Of a stretch of 55,292 nucleotides of DNA, positions 42,679 to 51,930 are shown in pieces (position 1 is the stretch's first letter; every line of letters begins with the position of its first letter). Origin of the DNA: Calditrichota bacterium (GTDB lineage Bacteria > Zhuqueibacterota > Zhuqueibacteria > Thermofontimicrobiales > Thermofontimicrobiaceae); assembly GCA_013152715.1 (NCBI GenBank), contig JAADFU010000121.1, forward strand, positions 1 through 55,292, in the 5' to 3' direction. The translations under genes and the position numbers were made by a program. The notes under the pieces are model-generated. The model worked only from the letters and a program-made list of their open reading frames with translations, made no database searches and had not been told where the DNA came from.

Positions 42679-43422
42679 TCACGAAGCAGAATTGCTCTGA
42701 GTTCCGACTTTTTTTAAACAGAGCTGACAAAACCGCTGCAAAACACCAGTCGCTGCCGGCGTCTCCTGAATTTGAGAAAAAATTTGTTTCGGATTTTGTC
42801 CTTCCCGACGCAATTTTTCCTGTGCCCGCTCCACGTAGCGACGCACGATGTGCGCGTCAAACTCGGGGTGAAACTGAATTCCCCAGGCGAACGGCGGAAG
42901 CAAAAACGCGCCAATCTGACAACGATCTGTGTGAGCCAGTGAGACTGCACCGTCCGGAAGCCGGGTTACGGACTGCGAATGACTCATGTGCACGAAAAAG
43001 GGAAATTCCAGCGTTCCAAACAACTCATCGCTTGCTGCCCCGGGAAATGAATGCAGCGCAACTGTGCCAATTTCCGTCCCATCGGGATTGTAATCCACAG
43101 CGCCGCCCAGCGCCTGCGCCAACAACTGGTGGCCGTAACAAATTCCGAGAACAGGGATTTTTCCGACAACAGAATCAGCGAGCCAGACAGCAGTCCTTTG
43201 ACTCCAATCATGCTTGTCCGTCACCATGTTGTGCGAGCCGGTGAGAATAACACCGGCGAATTGACGGACATCCGGGAAAAAAGATTTTTCCGCGGGATTG
43301 AAAATTAGGAACCGCTCGCTCGCCACTTTGGATTTTTCCCTGACCCAATTTTCGAAATCGCCGCGTTCGCGAGCCAGTGACGAAAAAGTGAAGCCCAATT
43401 TCACGATCAGAATTTTAGCCAT
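42679..43422 (-). CDS. Class I glutamine amidotransferase-like protein
   Basis: The 247-residue single-domain protein has the class I amidotransferase triad: Cys95 in LGICYGHQLLAQALGG, with His185 and Glu187 in WGIQFHPEF. It resembles the glutaminase domain of GMP synthase, but no synthase domain is attached, so it belongs to the stand-alone GuaA-like group that may hydrolyse gamma-glutamyl compounds. Its substrate is not known. No signal peptide is present. The ATG has AAAGGG 7 bases upstream. It is followed by the DUF2905 gene; two tandem inverted repeats separate it from mscL. Confidence 0.9.
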   Translation of the reverse strand: MAKILIVKLGFTFSSLARERGDFENWVREKSKVASERFLIFNPAEKSFFPDVRQFAGVILTGSHNMVTDKHDWSQRTAVWLADSVVGKIPVLGICYGHQLLAQALGGAVDYNPDGTEIGTVALHSFPGAASDELFGTLEFPFFVHMSHSQSVTRLPDGAVSLAHTDRCQIGAFLLPPFAWGIQFHPEFDAHIVRRYVERAQEKLRREGQNPKQIFSQIQETPAATGVLQRFCQLCLKKVGTQSNSAS

Positions 43423-43516
43423 AGCAAAACCCTTTTCTCCAATTACAAAGAACCGGAATCACTCTTCACGAGCAACTCCGGTCTGCGCAATTATCTTGAT
43501 TAAACTCATCAAAAAA

Positions 43517-43662
43517 TTACTCACACAAAGACACCAGGACACGGAGAAAAAATTTTTGTAACTTTGTATCTCCGTGTGAGGGAAAATACAAAAAATCTAC
43601 CCACACAAAGACGCCAAACCACAGAGCAAAAATATCTTTGGGACTCCGTGTCCTCCTGTGAG
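43517..43662. repeat. Two tandem copies of a dispersed inverted repeat
   Basis: Unit 1 (43517-43581) and unit 2 (43601-43662) each open with CACACAAAGAC and close with CTCCGTGT ... GTGAGG, giving partly self-complementary arms around an AT-rich middle. They sit in the non-coding gap between the amidotransferase and mscL genes and look like intergenic palindromic repeat elements. Confidence 0.7.
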
Positions 43663-43694
43663 GATTCGGCACAAAAATTACTCCGGGAAAAAAT

Positions 43695-44147
43695 CTATGC
43701 CGATAATTCCGACGTACAATGCGGGCAACGCGTCGCTTTGATGGGAATGGTGCTCAGGCAAAACGGGCACTCTTTTGTCGTCGGCGCTGGCGCCGGAGCC
43801 TCTTCTTGTCGCTGTATACGATTGATCGCCCGAATAATCATAAAAACGGCAAACGCCACAATGATGAAACTAATCACGGTATTAACAAAAACGCCGTAAT
43901 TCAAAGTTACCGCACCGGCGTCCTGCGCCGCTGCCAAAGAAAGATAGGGACCTGCCTGCGCTCCGGATTTGAGAACGATGAACAAATTGGAGAAATCAAC
44001 ATTCCCCAGCAACAAGCCGATAGGCGGCATGATGACGTCCGCCACCAGAGATTTCACGATGGTACCGAACGCCGCGCCAATAATGATACCTACTGCCATA
44101 TCCACGACATTTCCGCGCATGGCAAATTCTTTGAATTCTTTGAGCAT
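43695..44147 (-). CDS. mscL: Large-conductance mechanosensitive channel with C-terminal zinc-ribbon
   Basis: MscL opens under membrane tension to release solutes during osmotic downshock. The 150-residue protein begins [20 protein letters not shown], the standard N-terminus, with two membrane helices (about 14-45 and 84-107) and the [13 protein letters not shown] loop. After the second helix comes a proline/alanine linker and then CPFC ... CPHC (Cys127, 130, 141, 144), a small zinc-ribbon not found in E. coli MscL and facing the cytoplasm. GGGAGGG precedes the ATG. The ribbon may report redox or metal status or bind a partner; this is not shown. Confidence 0.95.
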   Translation of the reverse strand: MLKEFKEFAMRGNVVDMAVGIIIGAAFGTIVKSLVADVIMPPIGLLLGNVDFSNLFIVLKSGAQAGPYLSLAAAQDAGAVTLNYGVFVNTVISFIIVAFAVFMIIRAINRIQRQEEAPAPAPTTKECPFCLSTIPIKATRCPHCTSELSA

Positions 44148-44241
44148 AGAGTCCCTCCCGTAAGTGAATGATTAATTTTCGCCAGTTACGCTGCCATTGA
44201 TAGCGCCAAATAACTACGTTCTTCAAAAAACATTTCCGGAA

Positions 44242-44565
44242 TCAGACCATTGCCCGGCGCAGTTTATTTTTCAATTTTTTGATTTCCAGCCTCACTTTTT
44301 TCAATTCTGCGTAATTTTTCGCCGTAATGGCTTCATCCCGCTGTTGTTTGAGCGCTTTGATTTGCGATTTGATCTTCGTCTTTTCGATTCCCACAGCGCG
44401 ATGGTGCTCGTGCATGTCAATGTTTAACGCTTTGCACAACGCCTCAATCAAATGCTCCTTATTCAATTGCGTGTACCCTTGAACAGCTTCGTGCTCGATT
44501 CCGGAAGCAATCTCTCGCAACTCTGCCACGGTCTTGTGTTTCAAATCTTTGTACGTGTACTCCAT
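44242..44565 (-). CDS. Small Rho_N/SAP-like coiled-coil protein
   Basis: The 107-residue product starts with a helix-extended-helix region (residues 8-48; KTVAELREIASGI, then LNKEHLIEALCKAL) that resembles the Rho N-terminal/SAP nucleic-acid-binding fold. The rest is a basic, helical coil (KTKIKSQIKALKQQRDEAI onward). It may bind nucleic acid, but no function is known. GGGAGTTGAG precedes the ATG. It lies 94 bases from mscL on the same strand and could share its transcript. Confidence 0.7.
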   Translation of the reverse strand: MEYTYKDLKHKTVAELREIASGIEHEAVQGYTQLNKEHLIEALCKALNIDMHEHHRAVGIEKTKIKSQIKALKQQRDEAITAKNYAELKKVRLEIKKLKNKLRRAMV

Positions 44566-44889
44566 TGCTCAACTCCCATTTTAATTATTCCGCAAATTTT
44601 TTATTTCTGAAAAATGGAAATTAATTTTCTCCTACTACAATTTGTGCTTTGCAGATTTACACTTGCGATAAATCTCTAATTAAGATGGCAATATTTCCTA
44701 AAAATGTCAAGTGAAAAATGAATGATTTTGAACGTCCCTGAAAAATTTAAGAAATTTTCAATAAACTAATTTTCATTATCCCCAAAAATAATTTTGCAAA
44801 ACGATGCCTATAATTTTTTTCATAATTAAACGAAAACCGTTCAAACCCGTCGGGGTTGCCCTTCAGAGAAATCGGGCTTGCGATAAATT
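44566..44889. other. 324-bp intergenic region with a possible terminator
   Basis: This AT-rich gap separates two minus-strand genes. At 44843-44857 a short stem (AACCC/GGGTT) is followed on the minus strand by a T-rich stretch and may end the 44890 transcript. A second weak stem GCCC/GGGC is adjacent. Nothing else was seen. Confidence 0.4.
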
Positions 44890-47800
44890 TTACTTCAAAA
44901 TTGCCATTTTCCGAATTTGAATTTCATTGCTTGCCTCCAAACGATAAAAATAAACGCCTGAGGTCACGCGGAAACCGGAATCATCTTTGCCGTCCCAGAC
45001 GACCATTTTTCTGCCAGCAGATTGAACGCCTCGCACGAGCGCGCGCACTTCCTGTCCCAGAGAATTGTAAATTTTTAAATTGACAATGGTAGTCGCCGGC
45101 AAATCGTATCTGATCGTCGTCGTCGGATTGAACGGATTCGGATAATTCTGATAAAGCGCAATTGTGGACGGAAGCTCTGGTTTGTTTTCGCTGATCCCAG
45201 TGGTGAGCGTTTGAATGACAAAGCAGCTATCTGGACCGGGCCAATCCGTCAGCGGGCTCAAATTTGTCACAATTTCGCTCGCCGATTCGATGCCGTTGCC
45301 GGCAATGTCATAAAAGTGAAAACTCCCGCCGATGTGATCCTTGAAACCAATCATGGCGCCCAAGTCCTGACCGCTAAAAGTGCCCGCCTGCACTTGTCCG
45401 TAGTGATATTCGATGACATTGGAAGTCTCGTACAGACGAACCTGAAAATTTACCCTTGTGGTAGTTGAGGGATCCCAATAGGCGCGCATATTTTTCCATT
45501 GAATTACCAAAACGCGATTCGGAGCAGAACCCAGCGTTCTGTAGCTCACTTTACCGCCGCCGTCAGGGTTCAAATCTTCCCACCAGGGGCCTAACGCTTT
45601 CGAAGGCCTCGAAGTAGAAGCTAACCGTCCGTTTTCGTTGGCGCCGACTGAACCGAGTTGGTTGGATGTGGAAACTCCGCGCTCTGATCCGGCTGCACCC
45701 GTTCCGAATTCACACCAGCCGTTGGCGCAAATCTGGATTTTGTCGTATTGGTAAAGATCGTAAGTGAACGGAAAGGGTAAATTAACTGTGGCATAGTCGT
45801 CATCGCCGAAAGAAAATTGGCTTCCGCCGATAATTTCCTCATACGCTCGATATTCTTTTCGAACTGTTGCACTGGCCAATGTCGGAGCACTGGTCACGTT
45901 CATGCTTTGTCGCGTCGTGTCATTTTTCGGTTGCGAGGCTGTGCCGAAATCAATGAATTGAATCTCATATTCGCCGATTTCGTGCGGGATAAGTTCACCG
46001 GCAAAAGTTACTGTCTTTGTTTCTTTCGCCTGAAGATCGCTGAATTGTTGTGAATTCGAGTAAACTTCCGCTTTTGCCGGATCAATGACCCTGAGCATCA
46101 CCGTCGCTGTTTCGCTCAACGGTTCCGAGCCCTGATTGGTCGCATTCACTGAAAACTGAAGCGGCGTTTCCGCCAGGACCGCTGTGGGAATTTGACTCAA
46201 TGCATAGACCAGATAAATTGTCGGCTTGAAAAGCAGCGGTCTTTGATAGACGCCGTTTCCGTGCGTCGCCACACGGATGTTGCGGTTGGCGGGAGAAATG
46301 CTTAAATCCATTGCCATGACTGCCTCGGGCAAGCCTTCATTGAAATTTTGCCAGCTATTGCCGCCGTCAGTGGAAGCGTAAACGCCAACATCATTTCCCA
46401 CATAAACGTGATTCGAATTCAAGGGATCAATGGCGATCGCCAGAGTTGGCACGTCAGGCAGCGAACCGGTGATGTCTGTCCAGCTAATTCCCGCATCTGT
46501 TGTTTTGAAAACGTGCCCGGCACCAAAGCCAGCAAATACAACGTAAACTGTATTCGCATCGTCGGGATCAATGGCAATGTCCATGGGGTAGCGATCCGGC
46601 AAATTGTTAGTGACTTTCATCCAGTTGTCGCCGCCGTTGGTTGTTTTGAAAATATTGGCGCGCGTGTACAAAGGCGCTGTACCCACGTAGACGATGTCGG
46701 GATTCCTGGCGGCAACTGCCATGGAAAGAGCGAAATTGCCATCAAGCAGTGCGCTGTTGTTCGTCGCGAACCAGTTTTGTGCCCCGTCTATCGTTTTGAA
46801 AATTACTTGTCTGCCGGAATACAAAACAGATGGATTAGAAGGAGAAATTACATAGGGCGCGACAAAAGCAGCTGCGCCTCTCATGCCGTTTGTCGCTGAT
46901 GAGAACGATTGCCCCCGGGTTAGCGATTTTTGAATGCTGTTGTACTGATACTCTCCGTACAAAATATTATCGTCAAGCTGGTTGATCGCAGTCCAGCAGC
47001 CGTCTCCGCCAATGACCAAATTCCAATCTTTGCTGCCCAGGTAAATAGCGGTATTGTTATCTTGCAAACCGCCCATTGCCAAATTCGAATCGCTGGCAGA
47101 ATTTGAAAATCCATTGTAAAATTGCGCCGTTTGCAGACCATAGCCGATATTTTGGTAGCTGTCGCCGAAATCTGTGCTGCGATAGACGCCTCCGTCGCAG
47201 GCAATATAAATGATGTCCGGATTTTGCGGATCATGAGCATAGTTGTGATGATCCACATGAGGGCCGTAAACCGAATTGAGCGTGTAACCACCATCGTGCG
47301 ATTTGTAAATATTCACCCCGGCATGGATAACCTGATTCAAATCATTCGGATGAACTGCAACCCAGTGCGCGAAAAATCCTTGATAGCGAGGGACATCTTC
47401 ATCATTCACGAGAGTCCAGGTGTCGCCGAAATTGTCGGTTCGATACAGACCAATGCCGCTCAGGCTATCTGCTACACTGGCGAAAACAATGTCCGGATTT
47501 GCGGCATAGGCTTCGATGAGCGTTTTCCCGCTGAAATTGGGAACACCATTTAATTTTTTCCAGGTCATGCCTGCATCTGTGGAACGATAAATTCCGGAAT
47601 TGGCGCTCCCCAAATTTCCGCAAGAAACCATAATTTTTGTCGTGTCTGTGGGATGAATAACGATATCCTCCCCCATGAAAGCGTCCAATACTAATTGCCA
47701 GCTTTTTCCTCCGTCAACGGATTTGTAAATTCCCTCTGACGTAGCTGCAAGTACAGAGTTCTCATTCAACGGGTTGATTTCGATGCACTGGACACCTCGT

Positions 47801-48435
47801 TCCTGGTGCTGCGTCCAATCCAGACTTTTCTCCCAGGTGGCGCCGCCATCGCTTGTTTTCAAAATGCCGATGCCGTAGCTGCCGCGCGTGGTTCGGATCA
47901 CGGTGCCGCCGATGGAGCGTTTGTAGCCGTAAACTTCGCCGGTACCAATATAAATTTTATTTGTGTCCACAGGGTCGATAGCGATTGCCATGACCCCCAG
48001 GGTAGGAAATCCGGTGTGCACACGATGCCAGTTTTCACCAGTCGATGCTTTGTAGGTTCTCCACAAACCACCGCTCGCGCCACCAGCGTAGAGCGTTTCC
48101 TGATTTTTAGGATTCACCGCCAGACTGATCATTCTGCCCGGCACATTGTGCGGACCCATGGATTGCCAGGGTGACAAATCGGTCGGAAGCTGATTGGTCT
48201 TGCGCAAATTCAATTGAGTTTTTTGAAAAGCTTTGAAATATTTATCTGCTGGGATGTCCTTGTACGGATAAGCGCGCAAACGCGTCCAGAAATTCAATGC
48301 TTCCATCGCCCCAGACATTCGATGTTGTTCACGATTTAGTTTTTGAAAATGAAAATCAAAAAAAATCGCCAAAAGAGGCAACAAGATGAGCAGCGCTGAT
48401 ACGATGAGCAATCTAATAGATTTTTGGGGAATCAT
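44890..48435 (-). CDS. T9SS-sorted Asp-box (BNR/sortilin-like) beta-propeller protein
   Basis: The 1181-residue protein starts with a hydrophobic signal sequence and then about ten Asp-box motifs (for example SDGGATW, SVDGGKSW, STDAGMTW, TTDAGISW, STDGGNSW) spread over residues 75-750. This pattern is typical of VPS10/sortilin-like or 'exo-alpha-sialidase' beta-propellers; such proteins are often mis-annotated as sialidases, and I see no sialidase catalytic set. A CARDB-like Ig domain, a nidogen-like sandwich (YDLYQYDKIQICANGWCEFG) and the T9SS domain (QNYPNPFNPTTTIRYDLPA ... KMAILK) follow. The ATG at 48435 has GAGGA 7 bases upstream; the longer frame start is rejected. Likely a surface binding protein. 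Confidence 0.85.
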   Translation of the reverse strand: MIPQKSIRLLIVSALLILLPLLAIFFDFHFQKLNREQHRMSGAMEALNFWTRLRAYPYKDIPADKYFKAFQKTQLNLRKTNQLPTDLSPWQSMGPHNVPGRMISLAVNPKNQETLYAGGASGGLWRTYKASTGENWHRVHTGFPTLGVMAIAIDPVDTNKIYIGTGEVYGYKRSIGGTVIRTTRGSYGIGILKTSDGGATWEKSLDWTQHQERGVQCIEINPLNENSVLAATSEGIYKSVDGGKSWQLVLDAFMGEDIVIHPTDTTKIMVSCGNLGSANSGIYRSTDAGMTWKKLNGVPNFSGKTLIEAYAANPDIVFASVADSLSGIGLYRTDNFGDTWTLVNDEDVPRYQGFFAHWVAVHPNDLNQVIHAGVNIYKSHDGGYTLNSVYGPHVDHHNYAHDPQNPDIIYIACDGGVYRSTDFGDSYQNIGYGLQTAQFYNGFSNSASDSNLAMGGLQDNNTAIYLGSKDWNLVIGGDGCWTAINQLDDNILYGEYQYNSIQKSLTRGQSFSSATNGMRGAAAFVAPYVISPSNPSVLYSGRQVIFKTIDGAQNWFATNNSALLDGNFALSMAVAARNPDIVYVGTAPLYTRANIFKTTNGGDNWMKVTNNLPDRYPMDIAIDPDDANTVYVVFAGFGAGHVFKTTDAGISWTDITGSLPDVPTLAIAIDPLNSNHVYVGNDVGVYASTDGGNSWQNFNEGLPEAVMAMDLSISPANRNIRVATHGNGVYQRPLLFKPTIYLVYALSQIPTAVLAETPLQFSVNATNQGSEPLSETATVMLRVIDPAKAEVYSNSQQFSDLQAKETKTVTFAGELIPHEIGEYEIQFIDFGTASQPKNDTTRQSMNVTSAPTLASATVRKEYRAYEEIIGGSQFSFGDDDYATVNLPFPFTYDLYQYDKIQICANGWCEFGTGAAGSERGVSTSNQLGSVGANENGRLASTSRPSKALGPWWEDLNPDGGGKVSYRTLGSAPNRVLVIQWKNMRAYWDPSTTTRVNFQVRLYETSNVIEYHYGQVQAGTFSGQDLGAMIGFKDHIGGSFHFYDIAGNGIESASEIVTNLSPLTDWPGPDSCFVIQTLTTGISENKPELPSTIALYQNYPNPFNPTTTIRYDLPATTIVNLKIYNSLGQEVRALVRGVQSAGRKMVVWDGKDDSGFRVTSGVYFYRLEASNEIQIRKMAILK

Positions 48436-48600
48436 TTTGGAATCCTCTAATTTGATTTTGATAGCGGATGCACGCAAAAGATGAGGAACACCAGTTATTT
48501 GGAAGAAATTATTGCAATAAAATTTAACATTTAAATTGAAAAAGTCAAGGGAAAATTTACTTGCAGATTCAAACAGGCGTTTGCTGGGATAGCCTAATCA

Positions 48601-48637
48601 AAAGATGTACTCCACCTTTTAGGTGAAGTACATCTTT
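48601..48637 (-). terminator. Hairpin B of the TGTACTCCA family, after the SBBP-repeat gene
   Basis: Arms of 17 bases (AAAGATGTACTTCACCT and AGGTGGAGTACATCTTT on the minus strand) pair fully, with one U-G wobble and an AAA loop, ending in TTTT. It lies 13 bases after the stop codon. The core matches the hairpins at 8682 and 51887. Confidence 0.85.
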
Positions 48638-48650
48638 TTAAGTAAAAAAA

Positions 48651-51098
48651 TTATTTCATCAAAATCATCTTATTCGTCTGACTGAAACTTTGCTTTGCGC
48701 CAGCGGCTTTGAAATGATAAAAATAAATCCCGCTGACAACTTTGACGCCGCTGTTATCTCTGCCGTCCCAGGTTACCGTATGAAGTCCGGCGGATTTTTG
48801 ACCGGAGACGAGAGTGCGCGCCAGGTGACCGTTGATGTCGTAAATATTGAGCGTGACGGTCGCCGGTTCCGGAAGCGCATAATTGATTTGCGTCTCCGGA
48901 TTGAACGGATTGGGATAATTCTGTGACAGATTGTAATCATCCGGCACAGTGTATTTCTTGTTATCTACGGCAGTCAAAATAACTGAAACCGGGCCGTAAA
49001 AACTGGTGTCGCCGGTCAGAGAAACGGACTGTAATTTGTAATAATAACTTCCCATCTGCGTTGAGTTGTCCGGATACGAATAGTTGGCGCCGGTAGTGGC
49101 ATTCCCCTGCGCCGGAATCAGATTTTCATTGATTTTTGCGTACTCTCCGTTTTCAGACTGACTGCGAAAAATATTGAAACCGGCGTTGTTTGGTTCGGTT
49201 TCCGTCGTCCATTGCAGCAAAATGCCATCCTGACTGATGTTAGCGTAGAAAGATGACAGCACGATATTGGTCGGCTGGGTGCCGTTGCCGGTTACCTGAA
49301 TGTCATAAGGATTTTCGTCATCATCGTTGTTGGCAATATCCATATCAAAACTAAAAGCACCGGCAGCGTCCACATCAAACGAAATTTGCAGCGTGCCAGT
49401 CCCACCCGCAGCGACATGCAGCGGCAGACCGGTTACAACGGTGAAATTACTGCAATTCGTCAGATTGGTAGCGCTTACTGCGGTCACATTAAGTTGAGCC
49501 GTGCCGGCAGTGTTGTCTATGGTGTAGGTCAGATTTACGGTGCCGATATTTTGATTGCCCACATCGTCAGTGCCGCCGTCGGCTATGGACGTTCCAGCCG
49601 GACGCTGGACATCGATTTCTGCTGCTGATTGTTGCTGACCATACTTGGCGACAAAGATATCATGACCACCGGCGCTGGTCAGGGTCGTCTCATTGGCCTC
49701 GCCGGCGCCAAAGATGGCTGAGCCCTCAAAATACCCGGTCACCAGGCTGTTGCTAGCGCCATCGCTGGCGATGCCACGTCCTTGATCATAGTCTGTTCCG
49801 CCGGCGCTTTTTGCCCACAGCAAGGTGCCGTTACCATCGTATTTGGCGATAAAGATATCATCGAGACCGGCGCTGGTCAGGGTCGTCTCATTGGCCTCGC
49901 CGGCGCCAAAGGTGGCTGAACCCTCAAAATATCCTGTCACCAGACTGTTGCCCGAGCCGTCAGTGGCGATGCCGTTTCCATCATCATAATCTGTTCCGCC
50001 GGCGCGTTTGGCCCACACTAAGGTGCCGTTACCATCGTATTTAGCGACAAAGATATCATCACTCCCTGCGCTGGTCAGGGTTGTCTCATTGGACTCGCCG
50101 GCGCCAAATGTGGCTGTGCCATTGAACATCCCAGTCACCAGACTGTTGCCTGATCCATCAGTGGCGATGCCAAGTCCATCGTCATAATCTGTCCCGCCGG
50201 CGCGTTTGGCCCACAGCAAGGCGCCGTTACCATCGTATTTGGCGACAAAGATATCATCACTTCCTGCGCTGGTCAGGGTCGTCTCATTGGACTCGCCGGC
50301 ACCAAAGGTGGCTGTATTTTTGAAATATCCTGTAATCAGACTATTGCCTGCGCCGTCGCAGGAGATGCCATATCCATAAGCACCAGAGGTTCCGCCGGCG
50401 CGCATTGCCCATAGCAACGTGCCGCTGCCGTCGTATTTGGCAACAAAGATATCATAACCACCCGCGCTGGTCAGGGTCGTCTCATTGGCCTCGCCGGCGC
50501 CAAAGGTGGCTGTACCCTGGAAATATCCTGTCACAAAGCTGTTGCCCGCGCCATCGCTGGCGATGCTATGTCCATCATCATTAGATGTTCCGCCGGCGCT
50601 TTTTGCCCACAACAAAGTGCCGCTGCCGTCGTATTTGGCGACAAAGATATCATGATTGCCCGAGCTGATAAGGGTCGTCTCATTGGCCTCGCCGGCGCCA
50701 AAGGTGGCTGTACCTTGAAAGTATCCTGTCACCAGGCTGTTGCCCGCGCCATCGCTGATGATGCCATATCCACCTTCATTAGATGTCCCGCCCGCGCGTT
50801 TTGCCCAGAGCAAAGCGCCACTGCCATCGTATTTGGCGACAAAGATATCCTCGCTTCCTGCGCTGGTCAGGGTCGTCTCGTTGGACTCTCCTGCGCCAAA
50901 GGTGGCTGTACCTTGAAAATATCCTGTCACCAAACTGTTGCCCGCGCCATCGCTGGCGATGCTATGTCCTTGATCCCAACTTGTCCCGCCCGCGCGTTTT
51001 GCCCACTGCAATGCATCGGCCTGGGCAAATGATGCCACCGAGGTTAAGAGCAAAAATGAGAATAAAACGAGCGTAGTAGTTAAATAACTTTTTTTCAT
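48651..51098 (-). CDS. T9SS-sorted seven-repeat SBBP-type beta-propeller protein
   Basis: The 815-residue secreted protein has a signal peptide (1-26) and seven tandem repeats of 66 residues (about 32-490), each with WAKRAGGT, GAGNSLVTGYF, TATFGAGE.NETTLTS and DIFVAKYDGSG. This matches SBBP-type propeller repeats; seven units suit one closed seven-bladed propeller. Next come a choice-of-anchor-type Ig domain (IDVQRPAGTSIADGG ...), a fibronectin-like domain (ILLQWTTETEPNNAGFNIF) and the T9SS domain ending KMILMK. GGGAGACGG precedes the ATG. The last 200 residues closely resemble those of the next gene upstream, at 51931. No enzyme motif is seen; surface binding is inferred. Confidence 0.85.
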   Translation of the reverse strand: MKKSYLTTTLVLFSFLLLTSVASFAQADALQWAKRAGGTSWDQGHSIASDGAGNSLVTGYFQGTATFGAGESNETTLTSAGSEDIFVAKYDGSGALLWAKRAGGTSNEGGYGIISDGAGNSLVTGYFQGTATFGAGEANETTLISSGNHDIFVAKYDGSGTLLWAKSAGGTSNDDGHSIASDGAGNSFVTGYFQGTATFGAGEANETTLTSAGGYDIFVAKYDGSGTLLWAMRAGGTSGAYGYGISCDGAGNSLITGYFKNTATFGAGESNETTLTSAGSDDIFVAKYDGNGALLWAKRAGGTDYDDGLGIATDGSGNSLVTGMFNGTATFGAGESNETTLTSAGSDDIFVAKYDGNGTLVWAKRAGGTDYDDGNGIATDGSGNSLVTGYFEGSATFGAGEANETTLTSAGLDDIFIAKYDGNGTLLWAKSAGGTDYDQGRGIASDGASNSLVTGYFEGSAIFGAGEANETTLTSAGGHDIFVAKYGQQQSAAEIDVQRPAGTSIADGGTDDVGNQNIGTVNLTYTIDNTAGTAQLNVTAVSATNLTNCSNFTVVTGLPLHVAAGGTGTLQISFDVDAAGAFSFDMDIANNDDDENPYDIQVTGNGTQPTNIVLSSFYANISQDGILLQWTTETEPNNAGFNIFRSQSENGEYAKINENLIPAQGNATTGANYSYPDNSTQMGSYYYKLQSVSLTGDTSFYGPVSVILTAVDNKKYTVPDDYNLSQNYPNPFNPETQINYALPEPATVTLNIYDINGHLARTLVSGQKSAGLHTVTWDGRDNSGVKVVSGIYFYHFKAAGAKQSFSQTNKMILMK
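49620..51005 (-). repeat. Seven coding tandem repeats of 198 bp
   Basis: Seven consecutive 198-base units encode the SBBP-type repeats of the 48651 protein. Long blocks such as GTCTCATTGG near the NETTL segment recur with few changes between units, implying recent expansion or gene-conversion among repeats. Confidence 0.85.
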
Positions 51099-51867
51099 TT
51101 TTCCGTCTCCCTATTAGATGTTCTATTTTTAAGTGTTAAGGGAATTACTAAATTAAGTCGATTCAAGTAAAAGAATATTTTGCTGTTGCTCCCGTTTAAT
51201 ATAATTCATGTCTTTTTAATATAAAATTTTGTTCAGTTCGGAGAAACGAGCAAAGTCATTTTTAATTCCTCCTGTTTTCGTGATGTATGAGCTATGCTGC
51301 AAACTAAATATTATTTTGAATTCCCGTAATGCCTAATCTGAAAACTGGTCTGACACAATATGATTGGCAAATGCAAGAAAGAGGCCACAACGCTAAAATT
51401 GAATTAGTAACCAGTCTAATGTTTTACCATATCTAAAGCGTGTATATCAGATTGACAGAGCAAGAATTTTTCTTACTTTATGAGTGGAGATAATTAGGGT
51501 ATGAAACAAAATATTTTTGGGAATTCGTCTTCGGCGTAGGTAGTATCAGCTTCTGCTGAAATGAATGAGGCATAAGGAATTTTCAGAAAATATATTCTGT
51601 TTCCATATTAACAAATTTTTTTCTAAGGGCCAGAGTGCTGAACAATTAATAAATGACATTTAAATAAATTTGCTACCCCCAATTTAATTTTTATGAATGA
51701 TCCGATTTCAGTTATTATAAAGGAAATTAACAGACTTAACCAGTCTAAAAGAAATCAGATAGAACTAATAATTAAATGTTTATCGCTAATAGTATTATTA
51801 ATATACAAAAATTAGCAAAAAAGTCAAGGAATTTTTTTGTGAATTTAAAATAATTTTTGCGTGAAAT

Positions 51868-51881
51868 TTGATAGCTATCAA
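51868..51881. repeat. 14-bp perfect palindrome
   Basis: TTGATAGCTATCAA is fully self-complementary and lies 5 bases from hairpin C. It could be a protein-binding site or chance in AT-rich DNA. Confidence 0.5.
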
Positions 51882-51886
51882 TATGA

Positions 51887-51923
51887 AAGATGTACTCCAT
51901 TTTTGAAGTGGAGCACATCTTCT
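51887..51923 (-). terminator. Hairpin C of the TGTACTCCA family, after the 51931 gene
   Basis: On the minus strand AAGATGTGCTCCA pairs with TGGAGTACATCTT over 13 bases, with one G-U wobble, and is followed by TTTC. It lies 8 bases beyond the stop codon. Confidence 0.75.
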
Positions 51924-51930
51924 CAAAAAT

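Larger units (their letters stand above)
51099..51930. other. 832-bp AT-rich intergenic region
   Basis: No gene was found in any frame. Close to its left end should lie the promoter of the SBBP gene. At the right end are a perfect 14-base palindrome (51868-51881) and hairpin C of the TGTACTCCA family (51887-51923). The rest is AT-rich sequence without recognisable structure. Confidence 0.55.

Noticed and set aside
42642-43244. 200-codon plus-strand open frame opposite the glutamine amidotransferase
   Set aside because: Arg/Pro/Ala-rich shadow; the minus strand has the complete Cys-His-Glu triad.
43564-43899. 111-codon plus-strand open frame over the tandem repeats and mscL end
   Set aside because: Built from repeat sequence and the antisense of mscL; no start signals.
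44890-48435. Sialidase annotation for the Asp-box protein
   Set aside because: Asp boxes are structural; no sialidase Arg triad or nucleophile Tyr pattern could be identified.
49620-51005. Possible CRISPR array because of regular repeats
   Set aside because: The 198-base period is coding, in frame and without short spacers; it encodes propeller blades.
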